Positions 61,312 through 64,000 of a stretch of DNA of 64,000 nt are shown here, piece by piece; the stretch's first letter is position 1; the number at the start of each line of letters is the position of its first letter. Below the pieces are notes generated by a model, which worked only from the letters and a program-made list of their open reading frames with translations, ran no database searches and was not told the origin of the DNA. This DNA comes from Armatimonadetes bacterium DC (GTDB lineage Bacteria; Armatimonadota; Fimbriimonadia; Fimbriimonadales; GBS-DC), in assembly GCA_001442985.1 (NCBI GenBank), contig LDYB01000014.1, positions 1-64,000 on the forward strand. The letters are read 5' to 3'. The translations under genes and the position numbers were made by a program.

Positions 61312-62787
61312 ATGTTGTGGCTACGGTTTACGGAGCGTGCGCGCAGGGTTATCTTCTATGCGTACAAGGAAGCGCAGCAGCTGGAGGAGTCTGAGGTCAA
61401 CACTGAGCATCTCCTGCTGGGACTGGTGCGTGAGTCGGACAGTATTGCTGTGCGTATTCTGGAGCGTCTGGGGGTAAGCCCGCAGCGCATCCGCAACGAG
61501 ATTGAGCGCTATGCAATTCGTGGCGGGGCGCGCTCATCGGGGGAAATGTCGCTTGCCCAGCGTGCGAAGCGCGTGATTGATCTCGCTTATGACGAAGCGC
61601 GGCAATTCAATAACAACTACATCGGGACGGAACACCTGCTTCTGGGGCTGATTCGCGAGGGCGAGGGACTGGCAGCCCGCATACTACAGAAGCTCGGTGC
61701 TGATCTGGAACGCGCCCGCGAGGCGGCAAAGTCGCTTCGCGAGGAGTCAGCACCCCCTCCCAGTCGCGCCCGCGCCCCCAAACGCACCGAGTTCGGGCTG
61801 AACCTGAACTGGCTGGCACAAAGCCGCCAGCTGGAACCCGCCTACGAACGCGATTCGGAAATTCACGCGCTCCTGCAGATTCTGGCGAAACCCGACCGTG
61901 CCCATGCGCTGCTCGTTGGCGAGCGCGGCGTCGGCAAGACCACAATCGTGCACGGGCTGGTGAACCTGCTGGTATACGGCGAGCCACTGCCTCCTCTGAG
62001 CGGGGCGCAGGTGATGGCGCTTACCCCCTACACTCTAATGGTCCACGCCCGCACGCCTGAGCGGGCAACCCAACTCCTCGACGAGCTCACACTTCGGAGC
62101 AGTGAGTGGATTCTTTACCTTGACGACATGGAAACGCTGTTTGAGCTCTCGCAGGGCGACTCTGACCCCATGCTCTGGCTGAAACAGATTCTGAGCCTGA
62201 AGGGTGTGCGCTTCGTTGGCGTTTATAACACGGGCAACCCGCAAGATAGTGAACGCCTGTCGCATCTGAAGACGCTTTTCACAGTTATGACGGTTGGGGA
62301 GATGACGCCCGAAACCACAGCGCGGGTTCTCTATCGGAAGCGCCCTGAAATCTCTCGTCAGCTGGGCGTTGCGGTTTCGGACGAGGCGATTGAGAGGGCG
62401 GTTGCCTGGTCGGTTCGCTATCTGCCAGAGCGTCGCTTGCCAGAGAAAGCGGTAGACCTGCTGGTCTCGGCAGCGACGCGAGCCAGCCTCAGCACGAGCC
62501 TGCTGCCGCCCACTTTCTGCCAGCAGATCGCCGCAGGCAACCTGCCAGAGCGGGGGACAAGGGAAAGCCTCTTTGACTACCTGCGACAGCTGATGGAACG
62601 ACTCCGCGAATTGCAACCCGCATCGTCCCTTGAGCAACAGATGCTTCAGGAGCAGCGGCAGTATCTAATCCAACTTATTGAGCGCCTTTCGGCAGGGAAC
62701 GCGGTACTGGCGCTCACCCCTGCCGAGGTTGCACAGCAACTTCACGAGTGGACGGGAATCCCTGTGGAGCAGATAATGGCGGACTAA
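61312..62787 (+). CDS. ClpC-like protein with one degenerate AAA domain
   Basis: The 491 aa carry two Clp N-domain repeats (about 1-70 and 79-143; FTERARRVIFYAYKEAQQLE and LAQRAKRVIDLAYDEARQFN), a linker and one AAA (D1) domain with Walker A GERGVGKT (203-210). Normal ClpC has about 810 aa; this one stops after EWTGIPVEQIMAD, the D1-D2 linker, so the second ATPase ring is missing. Walker B reads ILYLDD where ClpC has DE. The arginine-finger segment ALERRF is replaced by HLKTLFTV. It may act as a ClpC adaptor or substrate receptor rather than an unfoldase. AAGGGGATGGTGTT precedes the ATG. Confidence 0.87.
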   Translation: MLWLRFTERARRVIFYAYKEAQQLEESEVNTEHLLLGLVRESDSIAVRILERLGVSPQRIRNEIERYAIRGGARSSGEMSLAQRAKRVIDLAYDEARQFNNNYIGTEHLLLGLIREGEGLAARILQKLGADLERAREAAKSLREESAPPPSRARAPKRTEFGLNLNWLAQSRQLEPAYERDSEIHALLQILAKPDRAHALLVGERGVGKTTIVHGLVNLLVYGEPLPPLSGAQVMALTPYTLMVHARTPERATQLLDELTLRSSEWILYLDDMETLFELSQGDSDPMLWLKQILSLKGVRFVGVYNTGNPQDSERLSHLKTLFTVMTVGEMTPETTARVLYRKRPEISRQLGVAVSDEAIERAVAWSVRYLPERRLPEKAVDLLVSAATRASLSTSLLPPTFCQQIAAGNLPERGTRESLFDYLRQLMERLRELQPASSLEQQMLQEQRQYLIQLIERLSAGNAVLALTPAEVAQQLHEWTGIPVEQIMAD

Positions 62788-63404
62788 TCCGCTTTTGGTG
62801 GCAACAGCTCGTCTACAGGAATCACACTTTCAGGCTTGGCGACGGGGCTAATCTGGTCGCCCGCGCGGTAAATCGCCTGCTGACGATAGCCGTAGCCATA
62901 GGGACGCCCCGTCATCGGCGCTGGCTCGCGAAACACTTCCAGCACCCATTCTTGCAGGTTGACAATCCAGTATTCGGGGATGCCCGCCCACGCATAGAGG
63001 CTGGCTTTGGTGTGGCGGTCCAAGCGCAGGGTGGTTTCGCTGACTTCCACCACGAGCAGGGCGCGGGAGGGATGGGCGTGGGCGAAATCGCGGATGGTGC
63101 CTTCCACCACCGCCACATCGGGCAGGGGCTCGTCTCGCTCGCTCAAAGTGAGAGGGAGTTGAACCCGAACGACATAGCCTTGACCGAATGCCTGACGCAA
63201 CGCCTCTTCACACAGGCTGATAGCCGTCGCGTGGGCGCTTTTCATGGGGAGCTCCTTTGCGATGAGTTCGCCGCCAATCAGTTCAATCTTCTCATCGGGC
63301 TGGAGGATGCCCGCGTCGTACATCCGTTCCAGTTCGGCGCGAGTGAACTTGCGCCGATACCCCGCCCGATACGCAGGCACGACCCGCGATAGCACTTTCG
63401 CCAT
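62784..63404 (-). CDS. Uma2-family (DUF820) PD-(D/E)XK endonuclease-like protein
   Basis: A 206-aa Uma2 protein: YRRKFTRAELERMYDAGILQ, EKIELIGGELIAKELPMKSA, LPLTLSERDEPLPDVAVVEG with the metal-binding Asp, ALLVVEVSETTLRLDRHTKA (the E-x-S motif) and WAGIPEYWIVNLQEWVLEVF. Uma2 genes multiply in many Chloroflexota, cyanobacteria and Armatimonadota; they are thought to be nuclease-like but their role is unknown. A TATACT box puts +1 exactly on the A of its ATG, so it is leaderless. Its 3' end overlaps the ClpC-like gene by 4 nt. Confidence 0.92.
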   Translation of the reverse strand: MAKVLSRVVPAYRAGYRRKFTRAELERMYDAGILQPDEKIELIGGELIAKELPMKSAHATAISLCEEALRQAFGQGYVVRVQLPLTLSERDEPLPDVAVVEGTIRDFAHAHPSRALLVVEVSETTLRLDRHTKASLYAWAGIPEYWIVNLQEWVLEVFREPAPMTGRPYGYGYRQQAIYRAGDQISPVAKPESVIPVDELLPPKAD

Positions 63405-63406
63405 AC

Positions 63407-64000
63407 TCAGAGTATACCTTGAGGCGGCAACAGCTCGTCTACAGGAATCACGCTTTCAGGCTTGGCGACGGGGCTAATCTGGTCGCCCGCGCGGTAAATC
63501 GCCTGCTGACGATAGCCGTAGCCATACGGACGCCCTGTCATCGGCGCTGGCTCTCGAAACACTTCCAGCACCCATTCTTGCAGGTTGACAATCCAGTATT
63601 CGGGGATGCCCGCCCACGCATAGAGGCTGGCTTTGGTGTGGCGGTCCAAGCGCAGGGTGGTTTCGCTGACTTCCACCACAAGCAAGGCACGGGAGGGATG
63701 GGCGTGGGCGAAATCGCGGATGGTGCCTTCCACCACCGCCACATCGGGCAGGGGCTGATCGCGCTCACTGAGCGCCAGCGGGAGCTGCGTATCCACCAGA
63801 TAGCCTTCTGCTTCGGGAAACACCTTCTGCAACGCGCGGACACACAGAGCCGAATCGCAGTGGCATGGGCGCTTTTCATGGGGAGCTCCTTTGCGATGAG
63901 TTCGCCGCCAATCAGTTCAATCTTCTCATCGGGCTGGAGGATGCCCGCGTCGTACATCCGTTCCAGTTCGGCGCGGGTGAACTTGCGCCGATATCCTGCC
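63407..64000 (-). pseudogene. Second Uma2 copy, frameshifted and cut by the right edge
   Basis: A tandem copy of the gene at 62784. From the edge it reads AGYRRKFTRAELERMYDAGI and EKIELIGGELIAKELPMKSA in one frame; at about 63838-63850 the frame changes by one base and the rest (KVFPEAEGYLVDTQLPLALS, ERDQPLPDVAVV onward) continues in another, ending PPQGIL. About 330 bp of the 3' part are about 97 percent identical to the other copy, and the 5' part is also close, but roughly 75-100 bp in the middle differ strongly. The 3' end includes the -10 box of the other copy. Confidence 0.82.
63411..63416 (-). promoter_or_regulatory. -10 box (TATACT) of the Uma2 gene, leaderless type
   Basis: TATACT on the minus strand, +1 at 63404, the A of the ATG. 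The box is also the last Ile-Leu codons of the upstream copy. Confidence 0.5.

Overview
The window is a gene-dense bacterial chromosome segment of high GC content. It looks like a thermophilic or moderately thermophilic member of the Armatimonadota, or a closely related diderm lineage; this is inferred from gene content, because there is no rRNA gene to confirm it. The pointers are secreted proteins ending in two DxNxDGxVDDADLL dockerin-like repeats, prepilins with the H-X9-DG motif, a GT4 glycogen-synthase-like glycosyltransferase, the CsaB and KdsD/GutQ envelope enzymes, and a SigH-like sigma factor. I count about 59 protein genes (three partial or broken) and one tRNA-Cys. There is no phage, IS transposase, CRISPR array or rRNA operon.

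Layout. 0-5.7 kb: an HMA copper-domain gene cut by the left edge, recG, an exported beta-propeller-like protein, a 45-aa Arg-rich mini-protein, a GT4 glycosyltransferase and a TPR protein. 5.7-9.7 kb: a MASE1-PAS hybrid histidine kinase and a secreted matrixin-like protease. 9.7-15.9 kb: structured leader-rpsO-pnp-carA, a phosphodiesterase and a GT39-type membrane transferase. 16-25.8 kb: a VWA protein, tRNA-Cys, a phosphodiester glycosidase-gnd pair, a secreted dockerin-tail protein, an envelope operon (LolA-like, methyltransferase, csaB), a BON-like protein with comF, and a CAP protein. 25.9-30.5 kb: a PhyH dioxygenase and an overlapping operon MBL hydrolase-ABC ATPase-purC-ABC permease. 30.6-34.4 kb: two prepilins followed by a dockerin-tail PQQ-type propeller. 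34.4-38.2 kb: a G5/3D wall protein, a second GT39, gap and a VapC/AF2212-type toxin-antitoxin pair. 38.2-38.7 kb: a mosaic repeat element flanked by a 13-14 bp direct repeat. 38.7-45.9 kb: a sugar kinase facing an L-rhamnose isomerase, membrane and coiled-coil nuclease-like proteins, purF and a UPF0173 hydrolase. 45.9-52.3 kb: a LacI-controlled region with a dockerin-tail jelly roll, a prepilin, a 66-aa membrane peptide, a 660-aa membrane protein and a DUF4832-like protein. 52.4-64 kb: a copper-amine-oxidase-N-like surface protein, SigH behind a small upstream ORF, kdsD, rnhB, a 1106-aa secreted protein, a frameshifted AAA ATPase, a ClpC-like protein lacking its second ATPase ring, and two tandem Uma2 genes, one frameshifted.

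How the genes fit together. Much of the window serves the envelope and extracellular glycans: glycosyltransferases, pyruvyl transferase, Kdo-precursor isomerase, peptidoglycan-active proteins, sugar uptake and rhamnose catabolism. Prepilin genes sit next to dockerin-tail genes in two places, suggesting a shared export or surface-display route.

Sequence signals. At least nine genes have a TANNNT -10 box whose expected transcription start falls on, or within about 4 nt of, the start codon, so leaderless mRNAs look common. Other genes carry ordinary AGGAGG ribosome binding sites. The best candidates for undescribed biology are the leaderless promoter class, the rpsO leader RNA, the prepilin/dockerin-tail partnership with its Gly-Cys C-termini, the LacI operator inside a signal-peptide coding region, and the single-ring, motif-degenerate ClpC-like protein.
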